64,000 bases of DNA, from positions 186,001 through 250,000 of the forward strand of contig NZ_CP038026.1 of assembly GCF_004421005.1 (NCBI RefSeq), given 5' to 3'. This document shows, piece by piece, positions 45,844 through 53,710 of the stretch. The stretch comes from Pseudoduganella plicata (GTDB lineage Bacteria; Pseudomonadota; Gammaproteobacteria; Burkholderiales; Burkholderiaceae_D). The notes below the pieces were generated by a model. It had not been told where the DNA came from. It ran no database searches and saw only the letters and a list, made by a program, of their open reading frames with translations. How positions within the stretch are numbered: the first letter of the stretch is position 1; each line of letters starts with the position of its first letter. The translations under genes and the position numbers were made by a program.

Positions 45844-46755
45844 TTACCCCTGCGGCCGGGGGCCGAGCGTCGTCAGGTCCTGGCCCAGTCCCAGCCGCGC
45901 CAGCAGGGCGCGCGCATCGAACGGCGCGTGCACCTTGATGTCGTTGTCGAAGTAGCAGAAGATGTCGCGGCTGGCGCGCTTGGGCGCGGCGACCGACGAG
46001 ATCAGCTTCGCGTCGACCGGCTGGCCGCCCTTGCTCCAGGCGGCGATTTTCGCACTCCAGCGATCCAGCGCTTCGTCCGTGTAGCCGCTGGCGTACAGTT
46101 CTTTCTCGCCGTGCAGCCGCAGGTACATGAAGTCCGCCGTCACGTCCTCGTAGTCGGGCCACTTGCCGGCCGTGTCGGCCACGACGAGCGCCACCTTGTA
46201 CTTGCGCAGCAGCGTGACGAAGCGTTTGTCGTTGAAGCTTTCGTGACGGATTTCCATGGCGTGGCGTACCTTGCGCTTCGCGTCGATCTCCAGCGCCGCG
46301 CGGCCATTCATGCGCGGCTCGTGCCGGCGCGCCATCTCCAGCGCGGCCTCGGTATCGTGCGGCAGCAGGCTGAGAAAGTGTTCGACCAGCGCCGCGTCGA
46401 ACTGGAAGTTGGGCGGGAACTGCCACAGGAAGGGGCCGAGTTTTTCGCGCAGGTTCAACACGCCCGAAGCGAATACATTGGCCAGCGGCTTTTCCGGCTC
46501 GCGCAGGCGCTTCGTATGCGTGATGAAGCGGTTGCCCTTGTGGCTGAAAACGAAGCCCTCGGGCGTGGCGTCGTACCATTCCTGGTAGCTTTTGGGCCGC
46601 TGCAGCGAGTAAAAGGAGCCGTTGATTTCAATGGTGGGCAGGGCGCGCGACGCATATTCCAGTTCGCGTGCCTGGGCCAGGTCGTCGGGATAGAACACGC
46701 CGCGCCACGGTTCGTAGCGCCAGCCGGAGATGCCGATGCGGATGTCGGAAGCCAT
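45844..46755 (-). CDS. DUF72-family protein
   Basis: 303 residues from ATG 46755. DUF72 (YecE-like) TIM-barrel features: IRIGISGWRYEPWRGVFYP, YASRALPTIEINGSFYSLQR, PEGFVFSHKGNRFITH, LGPFLWQFPPNF, AMEIRHESF, YLRLHGEKELY and YCYFDNDIKVHAPF-type end (here FCYFDNDIKVHAP). Function is unknown. A -10-like TATACT ends 6 bp before the ATG and no Shine-Dalgarno site is seen, so the mRNA may be leaderless. It converges with entS; 14 bp separate the stops and no terminator is visible. Confidence 0.88.
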   Translation of the reverse strand: MASDIRIGISGWRYEPWRGVFYPDDLAQARELEYASRALPTIEINGSFYSLQRPKSYQEWYDATPEGFVFSHKGNRFITHTKRLREPEKPLANVFASGVLNLREKLGPFLWQFPPNFQFDAALVEHFLSLLPHDTEAALEMARRHEPRMNGRAALEIDAKRKVRHAMEIRHESFNDKRFVTLLRKYKVALVVADTAGKWPDYEDVTADFMYLRLHGEKELYASGYTDEALDRWSAKIAAWSKGGQPVDAKLISSVAAPKRASRDIFCYFDNDIKVHAPFDARALLARLGLGQDLTTLGPRPQG

Positions 46756-46863
46756 GGCGCTAGTATAGGCAAGCCCGGCCGTAGTAGGCGCACGGCAGGC
46801 CGGAAAAAGCCGTGTGACGGGCACCTGGCAGGTGGCCGTCCCATGAAGATTACAACCCGTGCG

Positions 46864-49137
46864 TCACACGCGCAAGCTGCTGCGGCGCTCCTCCACACCC
46901 TCCGGCAACGCCTGCCGTTGCACGGTCACGGTGCGGGCGTAGCGCTGCAACGCGTCCTCCAGCGACGGCAGCAGTGCACCCCGTCCGGTGCCCAGCAGCG
47001 CGGGCGACTGGTGATTCGGCTCGCGCACTTCGCGCAGGCCACCGGCGTCGATGTCGAGCAGCGCGGCCGTCCGGCTGACCAGCGCGGCAGCGTCCATCGT
47101 GCCCTTGCTGGTCAGGTGCCAGATGCCCCGTTCGCCGTCGATGGCCAGGTCGAGGCAGACGTTGACCAGGTCGGGCAGGTACGTCAGGGTCAGCGGCCGC
47201 TCGCCGTCCAGCGCCACTGTGCGGCCTTCGGCCAGGTCGTTCAGGCTGCGCGCCAGCAGGTGCTCTTCGTCCCATGGACTGAAGAAGCCGCTGCTGCGCA
47301 CGATCAGCGCACCCGGGTGGGCCAGCAGCACGCGCTGCTCCGCCTGCACCTTGTGGCGGCCGAACGACGTGCGTGGCGAGACCGGGTCGCTTTCGCTGTA
47401 GGCCCGTTCCAGCTGGCCGTCGAACACTTCGGCGCTGGAGAACATCAGGTATTGTATGTCGTGCTTGAGCGCCGCCAGTGCCAGCACCGTGGCGCCCAGG
47501 CAGTTCTCGCGATAGCATTGTTCGAGTTCCGTGTCGCCGTCCTCGGCACCGCCCACGCGCGGCGGCGAGCCGGCGGCGTTGACGATGGCCCACGGCCGGT
47601 ATTTTCGGATCGCCGCTTCCACGGCAGCCGGATCGGTGACGTCCATCTCGGCGCGGCTCGTCACGCGGCACGGAATATTGCGCGCTTCGCACAGCCGCGC
47701 GAACACGGTGCCCAGCGCGCCGCTGGCGCCGGCGATCAGGATCGGCTGCACCTGGCCCCGCACCTTGTCCTTGGCCTGCTGCCGTTCGGCCAGCGAGGCG
47801 GGAATGCTGCTGGTGGCGACAGGCGGGCAGAGGAAACGGCCTGGCCGGTGCCACCAGCCGGCACCTTGCAGCACGGGATGCGGCAGTGGGCCGCCGGTTG
47901 CCAGCGCGCGCATCATTTTCGCGAGCGCGGTGGGGCGGGGTTCGGGGCCGCGCACGTCGAACGGGCCCGGTTCGTAGTAGCCGTTGCAGGCAGTGACGAG
48001 GCAGTTCCAGTCGTACGAGCCAAGCAGCGCCCAGACGGTGACGGCACGCACGTCGGCGCCGCTGGCGCGCGCCGCCTGAGCGGCCTTCCATACTTCCAGC
48101 AGCCAGCGAAGCTGGTCTTCGCGATTGGCGTCGATGTGCGCCTCGGTGATGGCGACGGGCAGGCGATAGCGCTCCCATACTTCCATCAGCAACGGCTCGA
48201 TGCCGGGGGTCGGGTTGGCAAGCACACGGGCCGTTTCGATATCGGCGTGGGGGATGCCGCGGTAGGTGTGCACACGGTTGTCCGGGTAGCGCTCGACCCT
48301 GTGATCGAGCCAGCGCTCGCTGGTGATGTAGTAATTGACGCCGATGACGTCCGGCGGGCACGGGTTATCGCGGAACCACATCAGCTCCTCGGGGCTGGCG
48401 CCGGAGTCGAGCAGGTAGTTCCACAGGGCGTGCATTGGTTCGACCTTGCCGCACAACAGATCCCAGGAGAGCCAGCGGCGCTCATTGAAGAATTCGACGA
48501 TCTCGCCCATCTCCGGCGTGCCGTAGGTGCGACTCAGGTCGTCGGTCTGTACCAGCTTCGCCTCCGGATTGACGGCGCGGATGGCACGCATCGACAGCAC
48601 CACGGCGCGGCACTGGTTGATCAGCGCGCGCACGAACGTGCTTTCGTCGGAGCCGTGCGGATACCATACGCCGGCCAGGCCCGAGAAGCGCGCCGTCGTC
48701 AAGGGTTCATTGACCGGCGTGTAATACGTCAGCCACGGATAGCGCTGCGCCACGGCGCCGGCATAGGCGGCCAGCTTCTCGGGGAAGTCGGTGGCGATGA
48801 GACTAGTGTGCGCGGGGCCGCTGCCATGGTGGATCAGGCCGGCGATGGGTTCCACGCCCAGTTCGCGCAGTCGCGGCAGGCGTGCGTCCGCCCAGCTCCA
48901 GTCGGCATCCTCGATGGCATCGGGCGCGGTGCACTCCCACAGGACCGGATAGCGGATGGCGGTGATGCCCAGTGAGGCAAAGCGGTCGATGTCTTCCAGG
49001 CGGTCCCGGTGGCCGTTGCGGTCCATCTGGCTGAAATAGGTGTCAGTCACCCGGTTGATCGTGCATTCGAGACCGCCCCACAGTTCCAGCGCGGTGTTGA
49101 TGGTCTCGGATACCTCGGTACGGTTCTGTTCTGTCAT
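46864..49137 (-). CDS. GH1-like glycosidase fused to RmlD-like sugar-nucleotide reductase domain
   Basis: 757 residues from ATG 49137, seven bases after AGGAG. The first 430 residues resemble a family 1 glycoside hydrolase: YPVLWECTAPDA, TYYTPVNEPLTTARF (acid/base Glu in NEP), VIGVNYYITSERW and VAITEAHIDANRE (nucleophile-like Glu in ITE). After a 40-residue linker, residues 465-757 form a Rossmann domain like RmlD: ILIAGASGALGTVFARLCE, VNAAGSPPRVGG, LMFSSAEVFDGQ, SFGRHKVQAEQ and LPDLVNVCLDLAIDGERG. The Tyr of the usual YxxxK is replaced (FGRHK), so reductase activity is doubtful. A role in processing a glycan or sugar nucleotide is inferred. No sugar operon surrounds it. Confidence 0.8.
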   Translation of the reverse strand: MTEQNRTEVSETINTALELWGGLECTINRVTDTYFSQMDRNGHRDRLEDIDRFASLGITAIRYPVLWECTAPDAIEDADWSWADARLPRLRELGVEPIAGLIHHGSGPAHTSLIATDFPEKLAAYAGAVAQRYPWLTYYTPVNEPLTTARFSGLAGVWYPHGSDESTFVRALINQCRAVVLSMRAIRAVNPEAKLVQTDDLSRTYGTPEMGEIVEFFNERRWLSWDLLCGKVEPMHALWNYLLDSGASPEELMWFRDNPCPPDVIGVNYYITSERWLDHRVERYPDNRVHTYRGIPHADIETARVLANPTPGIEPLLMEVWERYRLPVAITEAHIDANREDQLRWLLEVWKAAQAARASGADVRAVTVWALLGSYDWNCLVTACNGYYEPGPFDVRGPEPRPTALAKMMRALATGGPLPHPVLQGAGWWHRPGRFLCPPVATSSIPASLAERQQAKDKVRGQVQPILIAGASGALGTVFARLCEARNIPCRVTSRAEMDVTDPAAVEAAIRKYRPWAIVNAAGSPPRVGGAEDGDTELEQCYRENCLGATVLALAALKHDIQYLMFSSAEVFDGQLERAYSESDPVSPRTSFGRHKVQAEQRVLLAHPGALIVRSSGFFSPWDEEHLLARSLNDLAEGRTVALDGERPLTLTYLPDLVNVCLDLAIDGERGIWHLTSKGTMDAAALVSRTAALLDIDAGGLREVREPNHQSPALLGTGRGALLPSLEDALQRYARTVTVQRQALPEGVEERRSSLRV

Positions 49138-49251
49138 GCCTGCACTCCTGTAATGATCGCGGTTCAAGCTTAGCGGCCCGACCCGCTGTTCCGTATAGGT
49201 CTGGACCTACATGGGTGTCGGACAAGCCGCCGTTGTCATGGCAGGTATGTC

Positions 49252-49602
49252 CTATCGGGTGACGGCACGCGTGGCTGCCACCGGCACGCGAGGCGCATCG
49301 TTACTGGCTTTGCGGGCCGAAAGGGCCAGCCGCATACGCCGGCGGCGGTCGCCCAGGACGCGCTGGAGTTCGGCCACGGCGATGCCGCTGGCATCCTGGA
49401 TGCGCAACAGCAGCGAGCCGCTGACGGGCAGTACGCGCTGGCGCAGATGGGCCAACAGGGGCGGGGCGATCTGCAGCGCTTTCGCCAGCGCCTTGTCGCT
49501 GTGCAGTTGCAGGCGCTGGCGTACCGTGTCGAACAGGCGCGCCGGATCGTACGAGGATTGGTCGATATCGGTCATCTGCGAGGGATGGATGGTTGCAGTC
49601 AT
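49252..49602 (-). CDS. Small HTH-like (Cro/CI-type) protein, paralogue of 53248-53622
   Basis: 116 residues from ATG 49602 (M10 is an alternative). The central part PARLFDTVRQRLQLHSDKAL, AKALQIAPPLLAHLRQRVLP and SLLLRIQDASGIAVAELQRV reads like a compact helix-turn-helix of the Cro/CI type, followed by a basic tail DRRRRMRLALSARKA. About half of the core residues are shared with the gene at 53248. It could be a DNA-binding regulator of the neighbouring genes. It lies upstream of the glycosidase fusion in the same direction (114 bp gap). Confidence 0.65.
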   Translation of the reverse strand: MTATIHPSQMTDIDQSSYDPARLFDTVRQRLQLHSDKALAKALQIAPPLLAHLRQRVLPVSGSLLLRIQDASGIAVAELQRVLGDRRRRMRLALSARKASNDAPRVPVAATRAVTR

Positions 49603-49915
49603 CTTAATAGCCTGTCCTTGTATTGAAGGGCAGAAGTTTGCCACCTGATGAGTTAGACCGGTGTAGGACGATGTCCAATGTGCCGGTCGGACCTTGCCGG
49701 GCTGAGCTCGGTTCGTGACTGGTGGCGGGGCACGGCGGCCAGCGCATTGCCGGCGCGCGACTGTACGAAGGCATACGGGCGGGCGTTCACCGGCACCTCT
49801 TGATTGCGCGGCCGGGCCGGTGGGCGCATCGACACCGCGCCGTGCCGGCATGCAGCGGCCGCCGCGGTGCGGCAGCGTTATCGCCTCTACCCGCAATCCC
49901 GGTTATCCGCCCGAC
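49603..49915. other. Intergenic stretch with one possible very short ORF
   Basis: No recognisable gene. On the minus strand a GTG at 49790 follows AGAGG and opens 45 codons to 49653 (NARPYAFVQSRAGNALAAVP), with no known homology; I give it little weight. No promoter or terminator is clear. Confidence 0.3.
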
Positions 49916-50056
49916 TCACCCAGCCGGCCTTCGAGCATCGACTGCAGACGTGTACTGCGCCAACTCTGCTTTCGTCTCCTCGACCTGGCCACCGGACAGC
50001 CTGGCAAGCCAGGGAGCGAACAGCGCTTTGCCGGCGATGAATGCCTGCGCGTCCAT
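49916..50056 (-). CDS. Putative 46-residue protein
   Basis: ATG 50056 follows a very strong ribosome-binding site (GGAGGGAGAA). The product reads MDAQAFIAGKALFAPWLARL and continues SGGQVEETKAELAQYTSAVD to a stop at 49918-49916. It is amphipathic with no signal peptide. No family is recognised. The site and sensible composition are the only support; it may be the start of a longer frame-broken gene. Confidence 0.4.
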   Translation of the reverse strand: MDAQAFIAGKALFAPWLARLSGGQVEETKAELAQYTSAVDARRPAG

Positions 50057-50443
50057 TTCTCCCTCCGTCGCTACTACGGGGGTATGACAAATGTCGAGTC
50101 AGGAAGTTCCTTGTGACCGGGGCACAGCGCCTCTTCAATCAATGTCGCCTTGACTTCCCTTCTGCTGCTTATGACGCTCCTTCAACGTTGTCCATGGGGC
50201 CATCCTGGCAGCGTTCGGTTCGCCGCGGCGCCCGATACTGTCGGGTTGTGCCGACATTGTCCAACGGTTCGATAGACGGAGAGCAACTGTCATGTCATAA
50301 TACGAATGATTCGCATTATGACTCGCATCTCGATCGTGTCGATGCGGCATATTTCCCGACGGCCGGGCCCAATTCCCGCGAAGCGTCGGTGCCAGCCATG
50401 GGCCGTACCAGCGCATGCCAGCCACAACCAGAATGGATACAGA
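50057..50443. other. Intergenic region with the receptor promoter and leader
   Basis: It holds the Fur box at 50296-50320 and a leader of about 120 bp before the receptor start. Upstream of the Fur box nothing coding is recognised. An ATG at 50306 lies within the Fur box and is not a credible start. Confidence 0.5.
50296..50320. promoter_or_regulatory. Fur box of the second TonB receptor
   Basis: CATAATACGAATGATTCGCATTATG is a 25-bp palindrome with one mismatched pair plus the centre, matching tandem Fur hexamers (GATAAT-type). CATAAT may also serve as the -10. It predicts repression by iron-loaded Fur. Confidence 0.75.
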
Positions 50444-52723
50444 ATGACCAACCCGTATATCAAGACCGTGAAACACCCGGCTGCGCTGGCACTCGCCGCG
50501 CTGGCGATGCCGCTGGCGCTGCATGCGCAGACCACCGACGAAAAGCTGCCGGAAGTGCGCGTCGAAGGACGCGCCACCAGCGATTTCCAGGTGCGCAGCT
50601 CCGCTTCCGACAAGTTCACCGCGCCGCTGCTGGATACGCCCAAGTCCGTGACCGTGGTGCCGGCCGCCGTGATCGCGCAGTCGGGCGCCACGTCGCTGAC
50701 GGACGCATTGCGCACGGTTCCCGGCATCACCATCGGTGCAGGCGAGGGCGGCAATCCGGTGGGCGATAACCTCTTCATCCGCGGCTACAACGCCCAGACC
50801 GACACCTACGTCGATGGCATCCGCGACACAGGTTCCGCCTCGCGCGAGATCTTCGCGCTGGAGCAGGTGGAAGTGGTCAAGGGTCCGAACTCGGCATATG
50901 GCGGCCGTTCGTCGGCGGGCGGCGGCGTCAACCTGGTCAGCAAGACTGCCAAGGCGGAAAACTTCAATAACGCGACGGTCGGTCTCGGCAGCGCCAAATA
51001 CCGTCGCGTGACGGCCGACCTGAACCGCACGATCGGCGACAACGCGGCCGTACGCCTGAACGTAATGGGCCACGACGCGCACGTCGCCGGGCGCAACGAA
51101 ATCAACGGCGACCGCTGGGGCATCGCGCCGACCGTGACGTTCGGCCTGACGGGCCCGACCAAGGTGGCGCTGAGCTACTACCACATGGAGTCGAGCGAGC
51201 TCCCGGACACGGGCATTCCGTTCAACAACCCGTTCAGCACGGGCCCGAACGTGGCGAAAAACGGCAATGGCACGCCCATCGACGTGGCCCGCGACACGTT
51301 CTACGGTCTGGTCAACCGCGATTTCCGCGACACGCAGACCGACATCGGCACCGTCGACGTCAAGCATGATTTCGGCAACGGCCTGACGTTCCGAAACGTC
51401 ATGCGCTACGGGCGCAACACCAACGATTACGTGTGGACGCAGCCGGATGACTCGAAGGGCAACGTCCTGCTGTACGGCACCGTCTGGCGCCGCGCCAACA
51501 CCCGCGTGACGGAGACGGAATCGCTGGCCAACACGTCCAGCCTGACCGGCACGCGCGAGTTCGGCGGCATCAAGCATTCGTTCACGGCCGGCCTGGAGTT
51601 CGGCCGCGAAGAGACGGACCGCAGCAGTTACATCTTCACGCCGGGCACGAATAACCCGCTGACGAAAACGTTCACGTGCCCTACCTCCGGCATCGAGACG
51701 CTGTACAACTGCGCCCCGCTGGTCAATCCGAACGCCAACGACCCTTGGGAGTACACCCGTTCCGTGTCGCCGGCGCGCACCAACGTGCAGACCAACACGC
51801 GTTCTGCCTACCTCTTCGACACGCTGGAATTCTCGCCGCAGTGGCTGCTGAACCTGGGCGTGCGCTGGGACGATTTCCGCTCCGTACTGGACGTGCCGCA
51901 GTACACACTGGGCGGCGCCACGCCGACGCCGGCGCAGCATGCGGAAGTGAACAGCACGTTCGCGAACTACCAGGCCGGCCTGGTCTACAAGCCGTCCGTC
52001 AACAGCAGCGTCTACGTGTCGTACGGCACGTCGTCCACGCCGCCGGGCAATGACGGCGGCGACGGCTCCGACGGCCTGACGACGGTCATCCGCAACCTGA
52101 AACCGCAGGACAGCAAGAACTTCGAGCTGGGCACCAAGTGGGAAGTACTGGCACGCCGCCTGTCGGTCAGCGCCGCGCTGTTCAAGAGCGAAATGAACAA
52201 CGCCCGCGTGACAGCACCGGACGGCACCACGCAGAACGTCGGCAAGAAGTCCGTCAAGGGCGTCGAGCTGGGCGTGTCGGGCAATATCACGCCAAACTGG
52301 CTGGTCTTCGGCGGCTACACGTGGCTGGACGGTCGCCTGGACGACAACGGCTACGTCAACACGGCCGCCAGCGGCGCGCCGGCGCAATGGGAACCGTCGC
52401 CATACAACGGCAACGTCTTCCCGACCACGCCGAAGAACAGCGCTTCGCTGTGGACGGCCTACACGGTGCTGCCGGGCGTTACCGTCGGCGGCGGCGTGAA
52501 CTACGTGTCGAAGGTCTACGCCAACATCAACAACACGAAATACGCGCCGGGCTACACGCGCTTCGACGCGATGGCCAGCTACGAGGTGAACAAGAACGTC
52601 ACCCTGCAGCTGAACGTGCAGAACCTGACGGACAAGCTGTACTTCGACAAGGTCAGCTCGCCGCACTACGCCGGCGTGGCCCCGGGCCGCAGCGCCATGC
52701 TGACGGCTTCTTTCAAGTTCTGA
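50444..52723 (+). CDS. TonB-dependent siderophore receptor (Fiu/catecholate-type)
   Basis: 759 residues from ATG 50444 (MTNPYIKTVKHPAALALAAL); the signal peptide ends ALHAQ. Plug domain: LLDTPKSVTVVPAAVIAQSG, LRTVPGITIGAGEGGNPVGD, LFIRGYNAQTDTYVDGIRDT and VEVVKGPNSAYGGRSSAGGG. The barrel ends in SAMLTASFKF with terminal Phe. TPKSVTVV, RTVPGI and VDGIRD are those of TIGR01783-type siderophore receptors, and the plug loop RDTGSASREIFALEQ resembles Fiu. It imports ferric siderophore or catechol conjugates with TonB energy and is Fur-controlled. A strong terminator follows. Confidence 0.9.
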   Translation: MTNPYIKTVKHPAALALAALAMPLALHAQTTDEKLPEVRVEGRATSDFQVRSSASDKFTAPLLDTPKSVTVVPAAVIAQSGATSLTDALRTVPGITIGAGEGGNPVGDNLFIRGYNAQTDTYVDGIRDTGSASREIFALEQVEVVKGPNSAYGGRSSAGGGVNLVSKTAKAENFNNATVGLGSAKYRRVTADLNRTIGDNAAVRLNVMGHDAHVAGRNEINGDRWGIAPTVTFGLTGPTKVALSYYHMESSELPDTGIPFNNPFSTGPNVAKNGNGTPIDVARDTFYGLVNRDFRDTQTDIGTVDVKHDFGNGLTFRNVMRYGRNTNDYVWTQPDDSKGNVLLYGTVWRRANTRVTETESLANTSSLTGTREFGGIKHSFTAGLEFGREETDRSSYIFTPGTNNPLTKTFTCPTSGIETLYNCAPLVNPNANDPWEYTRSVSPARTNVQTNTRSAYLFDTLEFSPQWLLNLGVRWDDFRSVLDVPQYTLGGATPTPAQHAEVNSTFANYQAGLVYKPSVNSSVYVSYGTSSTPPGNDGGDGSDGLTTVIRNLKPQDSKNFELGTKWEVLARRLSVSAALFKSEMNNARVTAPDGTTQNVGKKSVKGVELGVSGNITPNWLVFGGYTWLDGRLDDNGYVNTAASGAPAQWEPSPYNGNVFPTTPKNSASLWTAYTVLPGVTVGGGVNYVSKVYANINNTKYAPGYTRFDAMASYEVNKNVTLQLNVQNLTDKLYFDKVSSPHYAGVAPGRSAMLTASFKF

Positions 52724-52749
52724 TGTGAACCGTTACAAGCTGTGAGTTG

Positions 52750-52776
52750 ACGCCGCCTTCGGGCGGCGTTTTTTTT
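52750..52776 (+). terminator. Rho-independent terminator after the TonB receptor
   Basis: ACGCCGCC-TTCG-GGCGGCGT followed by a run of eight T; UUCG tetraloop, 26 bp after the receptor stop. Confidence 0.9.
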
Positions 52777-52953
52777 GCCCTGCTGCCGGGGCCGGCACCT
52801 TTCGGGGAGAACGGCCTTGAAGAGCCAGCCCTGCCGAGTGCCCCCATCAGCCGCGTTCGGACACCCCAACGGCATGCATTCCGACAAAACGCCGGCTCGC
52901 ATGCCGATGCAGCTCCCATCCGCAAAGGAGTCCAATGGATGTGGAGACCAGAC

Positions 52954-53202
52954 ATGGAAAACGAAACGTTGACGGGCGCGGAGCCCCATTACACGCTTGG
53001 GCTGCGGCAGGTCGAGATCGACGCAGTGCTGGACGCGTGCGACCTTGTGGGCCGCGTGCTCCAGGCCGCCCCGGAAAATAATGCGCGCGCAGCGGCGCGG
53101 CTGTTGGCCGAGGCCTCGCGGACGGAACACCGCGATGCGCCGCTGACGCGCTCCATCCTGGTCCAGGTGGCACGCGCGCTGCAACGGCGCGCGCTGCAGT
53201 AG
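52954..53202 (+). CDS. Small helical hypothetical protein
   Basis: 82 residues from ATG 52954 (GGAG 8 bp upstream); ATG 52939, eight bases after AAAGGAG, is an alternative and adds five residues. Sequence is alpha-helical: LRQVEIDAVLDACDLVGRVL, NNARAAARLLAEASRTEH, ILVQVARALQRRALQ. No known family. It lies 45 bp before the HTH-like paralogue in the same direction, so the two may be one unit. Confidence 0.55.
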   Translation: MENETLTGAEPHYTLGLRQVEIDAVLDACDLVGRVLQAAPENNARAAARLLAEASRTEHRDAPLTRSILVQVARALQRRALQ

Positions 53203-53247
53203 GCCCGCCTGCATAACATCATATGGTGTGAACAAGGGGAGGTAGCG

Positions 53248-53622
53248 ATGGACTACGAAGCGAACGACGGCCTGCAACAAGGTGGACAGGACGAACAGGG
53301 CGGGGAGTACAGCCCCGGCCGGCTGCTGGATACGCTGGCGGCCAAACTGAATGCACGCAACGATGCGGCGCTGGCACGGGCGATCGAAGTCGCCCCTGCC
53401 ATTGTCAGCAAGATCCGGCACGGCCGGCTGCCGGTGGGGGCGTCGATCCTGCTGCGCATGCACGAGGCGTCCGGTATCGGCATCCGCGAACTGCGCGATC
53501 TGATGGGCGACCGGCGCGGGCGTCACCGAATGAGCCCGACCGAGTTCCGTCCGGGCGGCCAGCCCCCGGCGCCGCAGGCGCATCAACCGCGCCAGGCTTC
53601 GGGTACGTCCAACGAAGGCTGA
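53248..53622 (+). CDS. Small HTH-like (Cro/CI-type) protein, paralogue of 49252-49602
   Basis: 124 residues, GGGGAGG before ATG 53248. The core PGRLLDTLAAKLNARNDAAL, ARAIEVAPAIVSKIRHGRLP and SILLRMHEASGIGIRELRDL aligns without gaps to the protein at 49252 and resembles a compact helix-turn-helix; the last 30 residues are Pro/Gln-rich and disordered. Likely a small DNA-binding regulator. The two paralogues flank the Fur-controlled receptor, one on each side. Confidence 0.7.
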   Translation: MDYEANDGLQQGGQDEQGGEYSPGRLLDTLAAKLNARNDAALARAIEVAPAIVSKIRHGRLPVGASILLRMHEASGIGIRELRDLMGDRRGRHRMSPTEFRPGGQPPAPQAHQPRQASGTSNEG

Positions 53623-53710
53623 CGGGCAGCGCCCCGCAAGACCGCCCCGCGCCCACGGCGCCGGGCGGCTTTCGCGCGTCCGGCGCCGGCGTCCGCTGCG
53701 CCGGCTGCGA

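Noticed and set aside
44803..48975. 1390-codon plus-strand open frame
   Set aside because: Shadow spanning entS, the DUF72 gene and the glycosidase fusion, all of which are supported by motifs.
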